In this document: in pieces, positions 1 through 8,953 of the stretch
Numbering within the stretch: the first letter of the stretch is position 1
How the letters are laid out: each line of letters opens with the position of its first letter
From: Clostridium sp. OF09-36
GTDB taxonomy: Bacteria; Bacillota; Clostridia; Lachnospirales; Lachnospiraceae
NCBI RefSeq assembly: GCF_003481985.1
Contig: NZ_QUMD01000024.1
Location: 1-54,807, forward strand
Direction: 5' to 3'
Length of the DNA: 54,807 nt
Made by a program: the position numbers and the translations under genes
Notes under the pieces: generated by a model
What the model was told of the DNA's origin: nothing
Seen by the model: only the letters and a program-made list of their open reading frames with translations
Database searches by the model: none

Positions 1-1
1 C

Positions 2-439
2 AGGAACACCGGGGACTGCAACACCGGGAACAGGAACACCGGGAACAGGAACACCGGGGACTGGAACACCGGGGACTGGAACAAATCGTCTTTTAATACT
101 GGTTGTTTTAATACAGAAGAACAGAAGATCATGCTGTTCAATAAACCGTCAGATATGACTTACAGTGAATGGTTGGGTTCAGATGCAAGATATTTACTGA
201 ATCAGATACCAAAGGATGTTGTTGAATGGGTATATGAAGAAGATATGACTGATGCGGAAAAGGCAGCACATCCAACCTATGAAACAACAGGCGGTTATCT
301 CAAAGTGCTTGATGAATCTGAATGTGGTCAGTTGTGGTGGGGCAGCCTGTCAGACCGCAGAAAGGAAATCATCAAGGCAATACCAAACTTTGATGCTGAA
401 ATATTCTTCCAGTGTACGGGTGTCAGGGTAGATGAATGA
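2..439 (+). CDS. Pentapeptide-repeat protein, 5' partial
   Basis: The reading frame is open from the window edge, so the true start lies upstream. The visible part opens with five 15-base units coding N-T-G-x-x pentapeptides (NTGDW, NTGNR), then a non-repeated C-terminal part of about 110 residues rich in acidic and aromatic residues. Pentapeptide repeats fold as a right-handed beta-helix; such proteins occur in phages, but their job here is unknown. The stop overlaps the start of the helicase gene by 8 bases, so the two are translationally coupled. The frame is certain and the function is not. Confidence 0.7.
   Translation, partial: RNTGDCNTGNRNTGNRNTGDWNTGDWNKSSFNTGCFNTEEQKIMLFNKPSDMTYSEWLGSDARYLLNQIPKDVVEWVYEEDMTDAEKAAHPTYETTGGYLKVLDESECGQLWWGSLSDRRKEIIKAIPNFDAEIFFQCTGVRVDE
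5..79 (+). repeat. Five tandem 15-bp units inside the pentapeptide gene
   Basis: The unit is AACACCGGG followed by GAC or AAC and TGG, TGC or AGG. It repeats five times without spacers and stays in the reading frame. It is a coding repeat, prone to length change by slippage. The array may extend beyond the left edge. Confidence 0.85.
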
Positions 440-1787
440 TCTGCACTTTATGCCCCATCAGGAAGATGCACTGAACAGAACTGAACAGTTCAACCGTTGT
501 GCTTATTATCTTGATATGGGACTGGGTAAGACCTTTGTAGGTGCTGAAAAAATGTATTTGCTGAACAATGCGGTGAATGTGGTCATCTGTCAGAAATCCA
601 AGATAGATGACTGGATTCAGCACTTCAAAGAATATTACCCAAGTGACCGTGTGATGAACCTGACCAAGAAAAGTGAAGCAATCAATTTCAGGACACTTGT
701 TGATACCAAAGAATTATACAACAAGGATGTTCAGATTATAGGCGTTATCAACTATGAGACTGCTTTCCGGCGGGATTGGTTGCTGAAACTCAAAGGGTTC
801 ACACTGATGCTTGATGAAAGTTCACTGATAACCAATGAAACAGCACAACGGTCAAAGTTCATTCTGAAAATGCAGCCGGAAAGCGTGATTTTATTATCAG
901 GAACACCAACAGCCGGAAAGTATGAAAGGTTGTGGTCACAGGTTCAGTTGCTTGGGTGGAACATTACAAAAAAGGCGTTTTGGTCATCATACGTTCAGAC
1001 CGAATGGGTTGAAAACGGTGACGGGTACAAGAATGAAGTGATAACTGGGTACAAACACACAAAACACCTGAAAAAGAAACTTGCAGATTATGGGTGCATC
1101 TTTATGAAAACCGCTGATGTAATTGAACTGCCGGAACAGACTGAACAGAAGATATTCTTTAAGGTAACACAGGCATACAAGTATTTTATCAAAAACAGTT
1201 ACATCATGCTTGATACCCTGAATATGTGCAAGTTCAAAGATGATTCAGATTATTACGGCACGGATGTGACACCACGGGTTGAACTGGTCGGTGATAACAG
1301 CCTGACCAAGATGCTATATGCACGGCAGTTGTGCGGACAGTGGCATAAGGAAAAACTGGAAGGTTTGCGGGACTTGGTTGAATCAACAGAAGATAGGCTG
1401 ATTATATTCTACAACTTTACCGCAGAACTTGAAGCAATGCAGAAAAAACTTGCTGATCTAAACAGACCCTATTCAGTTGTGAATGGGTCAAAGAAGGACT
1501 TGACTGCATACGATCAGGCAGATGATTCAATCACATTCATACAGTACCAAGCCGGGGCAATGGGTGGTAACTATCAGAAAGCAAACAAGATTATTTATTT
1601 CACCTTGCCACTTGGCAAAGGGTCATGTGATATGTGGGAACAGTCAAAAAAGCGTATTCACCGCATAGGACAAGCCAAACCGTGCTTTTACTATTACTTA
1701 CTGGTGAAGGGGACGGTTGAAGAAAGAAACCTTGCAGCGTTGAAAGAAGGGAAGGAACTGACAGATGAATTATTCAAAAATACTTAA
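432..1787 (+). CDS. SNF2-family phage DNA helicase/translocase
   Basis: This 451-residue superfamily 2 ATPase matches the SNF2-like helicases of Firmicutes phage replication modules. Visible motifs are motif I DMGLGKT (28-34), a motif II-like DES (128-130), motif III SGTPT (156-160) and a C-terminal motif VI RIHRIGQ near residue 410. The RIHRIGQ motif points to SNF2 rather than a general DEAD-box helicase. It presumably moves along or remodels DNA during phage replication. It begins 8 bases inside the pentapeptide gene and overlaps the next small membrane gene, so it is part of one early operon. Family assignment is firm; the exact role is inferred. Confidence 0.88.
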   Translation: MNDLHFMPHQEDALNRTEQFNRCAYYLDMGLGKTFVGAEKMYLLNNAVNVVICQKSKIDDWIQHFKEYYPSDRVMNLTKKSEAINFRTLVDTKELYNKDVQIIGVINYETAFRRDWLLKLKGFTLMLDESSLITNETAQRSKFILKMQPESVILLSGTPTAGKYERLWSQVQLLGWNITKKAFWSSYVQTEWVENGDGYKNEVITGYKHTKHLKKKLADYGCIFMKTADVIELPEQTEQKIFFKVTQAYKYFIKNSYIMLDTLNMCKFKDDSDYYGTDVTPRVELVGDNSLTKMLYARQLCGQWHKEKLEGLRDLVESTEDRLIIFYNFTAELEAMQKKLADLNRPYSVVNGSKKDLTAYDQADDSITFIQYQAGAMGGNYQKANKIIYFTLPLGKGSCDMWEQSKKRIHRIGQAKPCFYYYLLVKGTVEERNLAALKEGKELTDELFKNT

Positions 1788-1980
1788 TTGGATATTTGGA
1801 ATCATGGCATTTATCGGTGTATTCCTGATAATCGGTGCAGTCGGTGCATCTGACTATGCGGTTGAAATGGGAATATATGAACCACTTACTGCACACCTGA
1901 AAGAATACATCATTGGTGCGATTCTGATAATTCCCGGAATCATTTATTTGAAAATCACGGAAAGGGGTGATGAAAATTGA
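1765..1980 (+). CDS. Small two-helix membrane protein
   Basis: A 71-residue protein with two hydrophobic segments (about residues 9-30 and 47-62) separated by a short polar stretch, and a charged C-terminus. It overlaps the helicase end by 23 bases and the next gene's start by 4 bases. No family was recognised. A holin-like or membrane-anchor role is possible, but it sits far from the lysis genes and beside a membrane-anchored lytic transglycosylase. Confidence 0.6.
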   Translation: MNYSKILNWIFGIMAFIGVFLIIGAVGASDYAVEMGIYEPLTAHLKEYIIGAILIIPGIIYLKITERGDEN

Positions 1981-2669
1981 ACTATTCAAAGAGCATGAGA
2001 AAGTCGGCAATGGTCAAAAGGGTCTTGATTCTGATTGGTGTTGCACTTGTCGTTGGTTTGGTGATTGGTAATGTGTCAGGATATGCCCTGAAAACTCATA
2101 TAACCGCCAAGGACAAGCAGAAAACAGAAGAACACACACTTGAACGGGATAATACAGAAACCCTTGTATATGGGGCGTATGATGATAGAACATTCACACA
2201 GGAAATTTCCCTTGACTGGGGTGCGGGTGACTTAGATTTCACACCGCTTGACTGCAAGATGCCGGAAGAACAACAGGAATTTACATATTACCTTTGTACC
2301 GGGTACAACATTGATTTTACCCTTGTCATGGCACTGATTCAGAATGAAAGCAGTTTTGACCCGGCGGTTGTTAGTGAAACCAATGATTACGGTTATATGC
2401 AGATCAATCAGATCAATCATCAGTGGTTGACAGATACCCTTGGTGTTACGGATTTCACAGACCCATATCAGAACATCAGGGCGGGCGTGTTCGTACTTAG
2501 AAAACTGTTTGAACGGTATCAAGATACCAACATGGTCTTGATGGCGTACAACATGGGTGAAGATGGTGCTGCCCGGTTATGGGAAAAGGGCATCTATTCA
2601 ACCGACTATACAGAAAAAATATTGAACTATCAGACACAGTTCAATGAACAGTTGGAAGGGAGTAAATAA
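1977..2669 (+). CDS. Membrane-anchored lytic transglycosylase (SLT/lysozyme-like)
   Basis: A single membrane helix (about residues 15-36) is followed by a linker and a C-terminal soluble lytic transglycosylase domain. The catalytic glutamate is in ESSFDP (E124), followed by YGYMQIN (138-144) and AYNMG near residue 190, the usual order in the Slt family. It would cleave glycan strands of peptidoglycan outside the membrane. TTG at 1977 is chosen because GGGGTGA sits at the right distance; an ATG at 1995 has no such site. Its place in the early operon is odd for a lysis gene. In Gram-positive mobile elements such enzymes often locally open the wall. Confidence 0.8.
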   Translation: MNYSKSMRKSAMVKRVLILIGVALVVGLVIGNVSGYALKTHITAKDKQKTEEHTLERDNTETLVYGAYDDRTFTQEISLDWGAGDLDFTPLDCKMPEEQQEFTYYLCTGYNIDFTLVMALIQNESSFDPAVVSETNDYGYMQINQINHQWLTDTLGVTDFTDPYQNIRAGVFVLRKLFERYQDTNMVLMAYNMGEDGAARLWEKGIYSTDYTEKILNYQTQFNEQLEGSK

Positions 2670-2672
2670 GAA

Positions 2673-2834
2673 GTGAGTGCATACCGTGAAGAAAAACCAT
2701 TGACAGAAGATGACAAATTTACTTTTGAAGATTCACAGATTTTGAAAGAATTGCGTGAGTCTGACCGATTGACAGAAAGGGAAAAACTGGCAGTTCAGAG
2801 ATTATACAGAACATATCAGTACATGGTGGATTGA
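2673..2834 (+). CDS. Small hypothetical protein (53 aa)
   Basis: A GTG-started frame of 53 residues, highly charged and predicted helical, fills the gap between the transglycosylase and the nuclease. Its TGA overlaps the ATG of the nuclease gene (ATGA type), which supports real translation. It uses the same codon style as its neighbours. No family was recognised. Confidence 0.55.
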   Translation: MSAYREEKPLTEDDKFTFEDSQILKELRESDRLTEREKLAVQRLYRTYQYMVD

Positions 2835-3190
2835 TGGCAGCAGAAAAGAATTTTGAAAATAAGGTCAAAGCGTTCCTGAAGGACACCGGGGCGTGGCTGC
2901 TGAAATACTGGGGCGGTGCTGCTTATACAAAAAGCGGTATTCCTGACCTGTTGGTTTGTTCAGACGGGTGTTTCCTTGGCATTGAAGTCAAAGCACCAAA
3001 CGGTGAACCGTCACTATTGCAGTTGGTCAACCTCAAAAAAATCAGAGAATCAGGCGGGTATGGAATTTTGTTGTACCCCAAGGATTTTGAACAGTTCAAA
3101 ATGTTCATTGCAAAAAAATCAGAACTTAACGCTTGGTATCTTTCCAACATTGAAGATCAGAAGCGTTGGGAAATAAAATTATCAAAATAA
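2834..3190 (+). CDS. VRR-NUC domain nuclease
   Basis: A 118-residue single-domain PD-(D/E)XK nuclease of the VRR-NUC type. The core GIPDLL (35-40) and IEVKAP (50-55) supplies the D38 and E51-x-K53 catalytic set, with a downstream glutamine-containing helix. Stand-alone VRR-NUC proteins are standard in phage replication modules next to SNF2 helicases, and probably cut branched or flap DNA. Start ATG 2834 overlaps the preceding stop. Confidence 0.88.
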   Translation: MAAEKNFENKVKAFLKDTGAWLLKYWGGAAYTKSGIPDLLVCSDGCFLGIEVKAPNGEPSLLQLVNLKKIRESGGYGILLYPKDFEQFKMFIAKKSELNAWYLSNIEDQKRWEIKLSK

Positions 3191-3203
3191 GGAGTGAAAG
3201 AGC

Positions 3204-3929
3204 ATGGCAACAAAAAAGAAAGCAGATGCAGCGGTTGAGAATACCGCAGAAGTAACACAGGAAAGCGTTCAGGAAGAAATTGAACAGGTAGCAGCAGACA
3301 ACGCAAAGGAACTTGACAATAAGAAGTATGTGGTTGATCACTTACTTTCAACCAAGCGTGAGGGAATGGAAGATCTGATTGCATACATGGAAGAAATCGG
3401 ATTCTTTGAAGCACCTTGCAGTGGTGGAAATCACCTTGCTTGTCAGTTCGGTCTTGTTCATCACAGCAGAAACGTGATGATGGCAGCAGAAAACATTGGT
3501 TACGCACTTCTTGGCAAGGTCAAGTATGCAGAAATTCGTAATTCAGTCATCATTGCAGCAGCATTACATGACCTTGGCAAGTGTGGTGACTTTGGCAAGC
3601 AGATGTATGTGCCTAACATGATTAAGGACGGCAGACCTACCAAGACAGAGCCGGAACAGAAATATAAACAGTCTGAAAGCAAGCCTTTCAAGCGTAACCC
3701 GGCACTTCTTCCACTTGACCATGCAACCCGCAGCATCAAGTTAGCAACCCTTTTCATTGACCTGACGGAAGATGAAGAATTTGCGATCAGATACCATGAT
3801 GGTCTGTATGAATCAGCAAACTATGCAGTGAAGGGAAATGAAACCCCGTTATATTTGATTCTGCACTATGCTGATTTATGGTCAAGCAGAGTAACAGAAG
3901 GCAGCACAGATGAAGGAAGTGAAGAATGA
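3204..3929 (+). CDS. HD-domain phosphohydrolase
   Basis: A 241-residue protein with a low-complexity Ala/Glu-rich N-terminus (1-35), then an HD-fold. Candidate metal ligands are H86/H87 (LVHHSRN), H122-D123 (ALHDLGKC), a later DHATRS near 172, YHDG near 199 and HYADLW near 225. HD proteins hydrolyse phosphate esters, often nucleotides. In a phage replication operon this could alter nucleotide pools or counter nucleotide-based defence, but no substrate can be read from the sequence. A good AGGAG site precedes ATG 3204. Confidence 0.82.
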   Translation: MATKKKADAAVENTAEVTQESVQEEIEQVAADNAKELDNKKYVVDHLLSTKREGMEDLIAYMEEIGFFEAPCSGGNHLACQFGLVHHSRNVMMAAENIGYALLGKVKYAEIRNSVIIAAALHDLGKCGDFGKQMYVPNMIKDGRPTKTEPEQKYKQSESKPFKRNPALLPLDHATRSIKLATLFIDLTEDEEFAIRYHDGLYESANYAVKGNETPLYLILHYADLWSSRVTEGSTDEGSEE

Positions 3930-4228
3930 TGGATAAAAGAGATAAGAAAATCAGACGGTTAGAAGATGAACGCAATCAGCTGATGGCTGAAAATCAGGAA
4001 TTGAAATATATCATCAATGATATTCAGTCAGTAAATGATATTATGCGTGAAGATATTGAAAAGGAATGTGCTGCTGAATGTGGTTGTATTGTAATTGAAG
4101 GAAGTCGCACCAGTGCAGCATATCAGGATTTAGTTGGTATTCTTCTTGCAAATAACTATTCTGTTGAAGTCATACCAATGGATGAACGCAGAAAGTTAAA
4201 AATCATTATCAAGGAAAGTGAGGTATAA
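3926..4228 (+). CDS. Coiled-coil hypothetical protein
   Basis: A 100-residue protein with a charged coiled coil (about 1-45) and a small alpha/beta C-terminal part containing two cysteines (CAAECGC). Two ATG codons (3926 and 3929) overlap the preceding stop. It belongs to the early operon and was not recognised. The N-terminal coil suggests it oligomerises or binds a partner. Confidence 0.6.
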   Translation: MMDKRDKKIRRLEDERNQLMAENQELKYIINDIQSVNDIMREDIEKECAAECGCIVIEGSRTSAAYQDLVGILLANNYSVEVIPMDERRKLKIIIKESEV

Positions 4229-4232
4229 GAGT

Positions 4233-4400
4233 ATGGTAAATGAAAGACAGGGAAAAGTTTACAATCCACGCCCGGTATATAACAGAAAGTTACTTCGTTC
4301 AGTGATTCGTGCGGGAGTTCAGAAACAGTTTGGTCAGCATCATGTTTCTGCTAATATGGCTGGAAACTTTGAAAAAATCAGAAAGGAACAGGTGAAGTAA
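4233..4400 (+). CDS. Small basic hypothetical protein (55 aa)
   Basis: A short, strongly basic protein (many R/K, with Q/H-rich FGQHH) starting 5 bases after the previous stop. ATG 4233 is chosen because GTGAGG lies at normal distance. It ends one base before the next ATG. The charge suggests nucleic-acid binding, but no family was recognised. Confidence 0.5.
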   Translation: MVNERQGKVYNPRPVYNRKLLRSVIRAGVQKQFGQHHVSANMAGNFEKIRKEQVK

Positions 4401-4814
4401 ATGGAAGGTATGTATAATCCCGGTATTTATGCTAAAGAAGTACCGAACAATGATGTGAAAGAAGCATTAAATGCAGCATATGGAAGGTCAATGTTTCCAC
4501 CTATGTGTTTTTGTTCAGACCTTGGAAAACCTATCGGTGGGTTTGTTAGTCATCCAAGTTATGAAAGCCTTCTTAATGCAAAATATGGTTCACGTTTAAT
4601 TCCTGAACGTATTCTGAAATCAGGTTCAGCAACTATTGTATTTTGGAAAGATGGCACAAAAACTGTTGTAAAGTGTGCCAAGGATGAATACCCAAATGAT
4701 TACAATGCATTCACTGCTGCACTTGCAATCAAACTTTTTGGTACTAACAGTCATGTAAAAAGTATCATTAAGAATAAAACAGTGATTCAGGATAAGAAAG
4801 GACAGGTGAAATAA
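4401..4814 (+). CDS. Conserved phage hypothetical protein (137 aa)
   Basis: The central part (ATIVFWKDGTKTVVKCAKDE) resembles a module often seen in phages and integrative elements of Clostridia, where a beta-hairpin is followed by a helix with an aromatic-Pro-Asn motif. Its function is not known to me. It sits directly upstream of the ATPase gene, 1 base apart. Confidence 0.6.
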   Translation: MEGMYNPGIYAKEVPNNDVKEALNAAYGRSMFPPMCFCSDLGKPIGGFVSHPSYESLLNAKYGSRLIPERILKSGSATIVFWKDGTKTVVKCAKDEYPNDYNAFTAALAIKLFGTNSHVKSIIKNKTVIQDKKGQVK

Positions 4815-4815
4815 T

Positions 4816-6194
4816 ATGGCACAGATGCTTTTGATTATGGGTGAATCAGGTACAGGAAAAAGTACCAGTATGAGAAATTGCAATCCGGCAACAACTGCCG
4901 TTGTGAACCCGGTTGGTAAACCGTTACCGTTCAAGGGTAAGTTCACAATGCTGAACAGTGAAGTTGAATCACGCAAGATTTGCAAATTTATGAAGGAACA
5001 GGTAGCAGCCGGGAAGAAGCTGATTGTTGTTGATGACTTCCAGTATATTCTTTCAGTTCCGTACATGAACCGTATCAAAGAAAACGGTTGGGATAAGTGG
5101 AATGACTTCGGTGCGAACTACTTTGAAATCATTGAGGTATGCAAGGAACTTCCTGATGATGTGGTGGTTGCTTATATGACCCACACAGAAACCCTTGAAA
5201 ATGGTGTTACTACTATTAAGCTGATCGGAAAGTTACTTCGTGAGAAGATCACCATTGAAGGACTTTTCACCATTGTACTTAGAACAGGTGTGAATGAAGG
5301 AAAATATTACTTCTACACACAGAACAGTGGCAAGGACACCGTGAAGTCACCTATGGGAATGTTCCGGCATACGCCATTGACAATGACCTGAATTATGTAG
5401 CTGATAAAATCCGCAACTTCTATGAAGTCGGTGAGTATAAGACAGATGCAGAAATGGGTCAGGCTGATGCACAGGCTGCATCCGATCTTGAAAAGCCGGA
5501 TGCAAACGGTAGACGGGCAAGGGGTGGAAAAAAGACCACAGCCACAGCAACACCGCCTACTACAACAGAAGATGCAGCACCAAAGACAGGCAGAACCGCC
5601 CGCAAGACACATGATGAAGTGGTGGCTGAAAATAATCAGAAAATGGCTGATTATATGGCAGAGCGTGACAAGGCTATTGATGCGGTTGCTGATGGGCGTG
5701 AAGAAATCCCGTTTGATGAAGCGTGTGCAGCAGCGGATTCTGTACCGCAGCCGGAACTTGAAACACCGCCAAGAAGAACCCGCAAGGAAAGAAAGTCTGC
5801 TGAACAGTCTGAACCTGTTCAGGACGGTACAACAAACACTGATTCTGAATCTGTCACACTGGATGCAGACACATACTTCTATGTTCCGGCTGATGATAAC
5901 TATGTGATGAAGCACAAGGGTGACACGGTTGACCTGATTGTTGACGGTGTTGAGGTTATGAAGGTCATCAGCAAGGAAGAATTTGGTGAAGGTGTGAAGC
6001 GTTTAGCACAGACAGACAACCCTAAGCCGGAAAACCCTATTGACGGGGCAATGAACCCGCCGGAGAAGGGCAGACGCACAAGAAGAAGTGCAGCACAGGC
6101 ACAGCCTGATAATGCAGATACAACAGCGGATGAAACCCCGGCAGTAGATGAACAGCCGACTGGCAGAACCCGCAGAGTAAGAAAAACACGCTAA
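4816..6194 (+). CDS. RecA-like phage ATPase with long disordered tail (frameshifted)
   Basis: The N-terminal part is a phage nucleotide-binding protein with Walker A GESGTGKST (9-17) and Walker B-like VVDDFQY (71-77), similar to Sak4-type recombination ATPases. The frame stops at 5391 after MGMFRHTP, but continuing one frame over from about 5364 gives PAYAIDNDL and a helical end, then a long Pro/Thr/Arg/Glu-rich disordered tail with RRTRK repeats. Adding one C to the CC run at 5364-5365 restores 459 residues. No slippery heptamer is present, so a lost base or sequencing error is favoured over programmed frameshifting. It likely acts with the DUF669 protein downstream in recombination. Confidence 0.72.
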
Positions 6195-6213
6195 GAAAGT
6201 GAGGTAAAAGAAC

Positions 6214-6456
6214 ATGAACAATCCTTTTGGTTTACCTGATGAACTGTTTGGTGCAATCCTTGCATCAGCAATCACGGAAGGAATGAACACGGCAAACAAC
6301 CGTTCAATGAAGAACCCGCACCCGGTAGCACCTAAACAGGATGTACCGCCGGAAGATGGTGCAACTGCTGCAAAGAAAATCTATGATTCCTATGTAAAAG
6401 CCGGGTTCAATGAGGTTCAGGCGTTTGAGTTGTTAAAGTTAGTATTAAGCAAATAA
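6214..6456 (+). CDS. Small hypothetical protein (80 aa)
   Basis: An N-terminal amphipathic helix, a Pro-rich linker and a C-terminal helical motif (YDSYVKAGFNEVQAFELLK) that looks like a small interaction domain. It lies between the ATPase and DUF669 genes with good ribosome sites on both sides. The C-terminal pattern is common in short phage proteins of Firmicutes. No role is assigned. Confidence 0.6.
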   Translation: MNNPFGLPDELFGAILASAITEGMNTANNRSMKNPHPVAPKQDVPPEDGATAAKKIYDSYVKAGFNEVQAFELLKLVLSK

Positions 6457-6479
6457 GAAAGGTTAAAAGGTGAAAAATT

Positions 6480-6950
6480 ATGGCTATTGATTTCAGTGCA
6501 TTTGATGAAAAGGTTGATTTACAGGAATTACAGAATGAGGTGCAGAACGCACCTGATAATGATTTTGCTGATGTGCCGGATGGTACATATATCATTAGTA
6601 TTGAGAAGATGGAAATTAAGTTGACCAAGGCACAGGATAAGTTGATGTTTGCAGTTCAGGCAAAGATCAAGGAAGGTGAACAGGCAAACCGCATGATCTT
6701 CTTCAACCGTGTTATTTCCGGCAACAGTTCCGCAAAGTGGACGGACGGACAGGCAATCAAGTCTGTATGCACTTGGGTGAACAAGCTGATTGCAGAAGAT
6801 GACACACCTGTTGAGTTCGTAAACTATGCAGATTTTGCAGATCAGATTCTTGATGTGTTCCAGTCTATTCAGGGTGCGATTGAAGTTGAGGTTGATTATA
6901 AGGCAGATGCTTTCAACCCTATCACAATCAAGGAAGTTTTTGACTGTTAA
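6480..6950 (+). CDS. DUF669 protein, single-strand-binding-like
   Basis: A 156-residue protein with the DUF669 pattern: an FDVPDGTY-like entry (here ADVPDGTYIISIEKMEI), beta-strands with MIFFNRVI, and a helix before a C-terminal beta-rich part. DUF669 genes sit between recombination ATPases and polymerases or primases in many Firmicutes phages and are thought to act as single-strand DNA-binding partners. The context here is exactly that. Family is likely; biochemical role is inferred. Confidence 0.75.
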   Translation: MAIDFSAFDEKVDLQELQNEVQNAPDNDFADVPDGTYIISIEKMEIKLTKAQDKLMFAVQAKIKEGEQANRMIFFNRVISGNSSAKWTDGQAIKSVCTWVNKLIAEDDTPVEFVNYADFADQILDVFQSIQGAIEVEVDYKADAFNPITIKEVFDC

Positions 6951-6965
6951 AAAATTTTGCTTGCG

Positions 6966-7031
6966 TGTGGATTGACAATCCACAATAATGTTATCAGGCG
7001 GTGGCGGGGTCACACCTTCCACCGCTATTTT
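6966..7031 (+). promoter_or_regulatory. 19-bp perfect palindrome and a GC-rich hairpin before the polymerase
   Basis: TGTGGATTG-A-CAATCCACA at 6966-6984 is a perfect dyad around one base. It is followed by GCGGTGG (6998-7004) pairing with CCACCGC (7019-7025) and TATTTT. The first could be an operator or RNA hairpin; the second is a weak intrinsic terminator or structured leader in front of the DNA polymerase. Function is inferred only. Confidence 0.5.
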
Positions 7032-7048
7032 CAGAAAGGGTGAATGTA

Positions 7049-8932
7049 GTGATTTTTTATGACTTTGAGGTTTTCAAGGAAGATTGGCTTGCCGTTTTCA
7101 TTGATGTGACCAAGAAAAAAGAGTATGTGATAATCAATAACCCTGATGAATTAAAAGCCTTATATGAAGCTAATAGCAAGGATATATGGGTAGGTTATAA
7201 CAACCGCCACTATGACCAGTACATTATGAAAGGTATTCTGTTGGGAATGAATCCCAAAAGAATCAATGACTGGATAATTGTTGAAAAAAAGGAAGGGTGG
7301 CAATTTTCATCAGCGTTCAACAAAGTTCCAATGATTAACTATGATGTTATGCCGAACCCCCCGGTTGGTTTGAAAACACTGGAAGGTTTTCTTGGCAGCA
7401 ATATCAAGGAAACGGATGTTGATTTTAGAATAAACAGGAAATTGACCAAGGAAGAAATTGAAATGACGGTTTTTTACTGTCGGCATGATGTGGAAGAAAC
7501 CATCAAAGTATTCCTTGAAAAAATAGATGAATTTAATGCAATGCACGGTATCATTCAGGCTTTCCCGGACATTGTGAACCTGTCTGATATAGGGGACAGT
7601 GAAGCAAGAATCACCGCAAAGGTGCTTGGGTGTTCCCGCAGATCATTTGAAGATGAATTTGATTTCTACTTCTTGCCGTGCTTGCAACTGAAAAAATATA
7701 AATATGTTCAGGACTGGTTTGAACAGAAAAGACAGGAAGCCTTGTCAATGGACTTGGCACACATGGATAAATACTCAAAACGTACATGGTACAAAGAACA
7801 GGGTCTTGAAACCGTGGTTGCGGGTATTCCTCATTCATTCGGTTTTGGCGGTGTTCATGGGGCAACAGCCACACCAATTCATAAGACCGGGCAACTGCTG
7901 CACGTTGATGTAAACAATTACTACCCGTCAATGCTGATTGCTTGGGGACTGGTTACAAGGGCAGCAACCAATGACAATTACCCGTTGGTGTATAACACAC
8001 GAAAAGCCATGAAGGAAAAACAGATTGCTGCAAAAAACGCCGGAAACAAGAAAGAAGTCAAGCGGTGGAAGAAAGCACAGTTGCCATATAAGAAGATGCT
8101 GAACGCCTTGTCAGGTGCAATGAAGGACGAAACCAATGCAGCGTATGACCCAAGAAATAATAACTGTATGTGTATCAATGGTCAGTTGATGTTGCTTGAC
8201 CTGATTGAACACCTTGAAGTTGTACCGGGATTTGAACTGATTCAGTCCAACACGGACGGTCTTATTATTTGGATTCCTGACACAGATGAAGCCTTTGAAA
8301 TGGTGGATGATATTTGTTGGGAGTGGGAACAGCGTTGTTCCACAGATCAGTGTTCAATTCTTCTTGAACTGGATAACATCAGTGAAATCTATCAGAAGGA
8401 TGTGAACAATTACCTTTGGGTTGGTATTGACGGCGGTGTTGAAAGAATCGGTGCTTATGTGAAGGAACTTTCAGCGGTTGACAATGATCTGCCAATCCTG
8501 AATAAAGCACTGGTTGACTACATGGTTAAGAAAACCCCGGTTGAACAGACCATCAATCAGTGTGATGACCTGATTATGTTTCAGAAGATCGTCAAGTTAT
8601 CAGACAAGTATGATTGGGTGGAACATGAGCATTGCACCCCGCTTGTCAGTCATATAGGCAAAAGAACAATCAAGACGGTGTATGAATACCCTGACAAGGA
8701 CAAATACACATATAAGTCATACAGGGTGTTTGCATCTAACGATCAGAAGGACGGCAGATTGCTGAAACGTAAACAGGTGAAAACCAAAGGTGAAAAATTC
8801 GGTAATACACCTGACCACTGTTTCATTTTCAATGATTCAGTTGTTGGGGTAAAAACACCGCCTGAACTTGATAGGCAGTGGTACATAGATTTAGCAAAGA
8901 AACGCTTGAAACAATTTGGTGTTGTAGCGTAA
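7049..8932 (+). CDS. Family B DNA polymerase (phage type)
   Basis: A replicative DNA polymerase with an N-terminal 3'-5' exonuclease part (ExoI YDFEVF at the start; HDVEE later) and the polymerase motifs DVNNYYPS (motif A), KKMLNALSGAM (motif B) and SNTDGLII (motif C). About 627 residues. GTG 7049 is chosen because GAAAGGG lies 8 bases upstream; upstream in-frame codons lie in the hairpin. Polymerases of this compact type are typical of Clostridia phages whose module also has SNF2, VRR-NUC and D5 primase genes, as here. Motif C has N-T-D instead of the usual D-T-D. The first Asp is replaced in several phage relatives, so activity is still likely. Confidence 0.9.
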   Translation: MIFYDFEVFKEDWLAVFIDVTKKKEYVIINNPDELKALYEANSKDIWVGYNNRHYDQYIMKGILLGMNPKRINDWIIVEKKEGWQFSSAFNKVPMINYDVMPNPPVGLKTLEGFLGSNIKETDVDFRINRKLTKEEIEMTVFYCRHDVEETIKVFLEKIDEFNAMHGIIQAFPDIVNLSDIGDSEARITAKVLGCSRRSFEDEFDFYFLPCLQLKKYKYVQDWFEQKRQEALSMDLAHMDKYSKRTWYKEQGLETVVAGIPHSFGFGGVHGATATPIHKTGQLLHVDVNNYYPSMLIAWGLVTRAATNDNYPLVYNTRKAMKEKQIAAKNAGNKKEVKRWKKAQLPYKKMLNALSGAMKDETNAAYDPRNNNCMCINGQLMLLDLIEHLEVVPGFELIQSNTDGLIIWIPDTDEAFEMVDDICWEWEQRCSTDQCSILLELDNISEIYQKDVNNYLWVGIDGGVERIGAYVKELSAVDNDLPILNKALVDYMVKKTPVEQTINQCDDLIMFQKIVKLSDKYDWVEHEHCTPLVSHIGKRTIKTVYEYPDKDKYTYKSYRVFASNDQKDGRLLKRKQVKTKGEKFGNTPDHCFIFNDSVVGVKTPPELDRQWYIDLAKKRLKQFGVVA

Positions 8933-8953
8933 CACCGGGAAGGAAGGTTTTTC

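Noticed and set aside
5..79. CRISPR-like or noncoding tandem array
   Set aside because: Units are 15 bases without spacers and remain in frame as pentapeptides leading into a coding gene.
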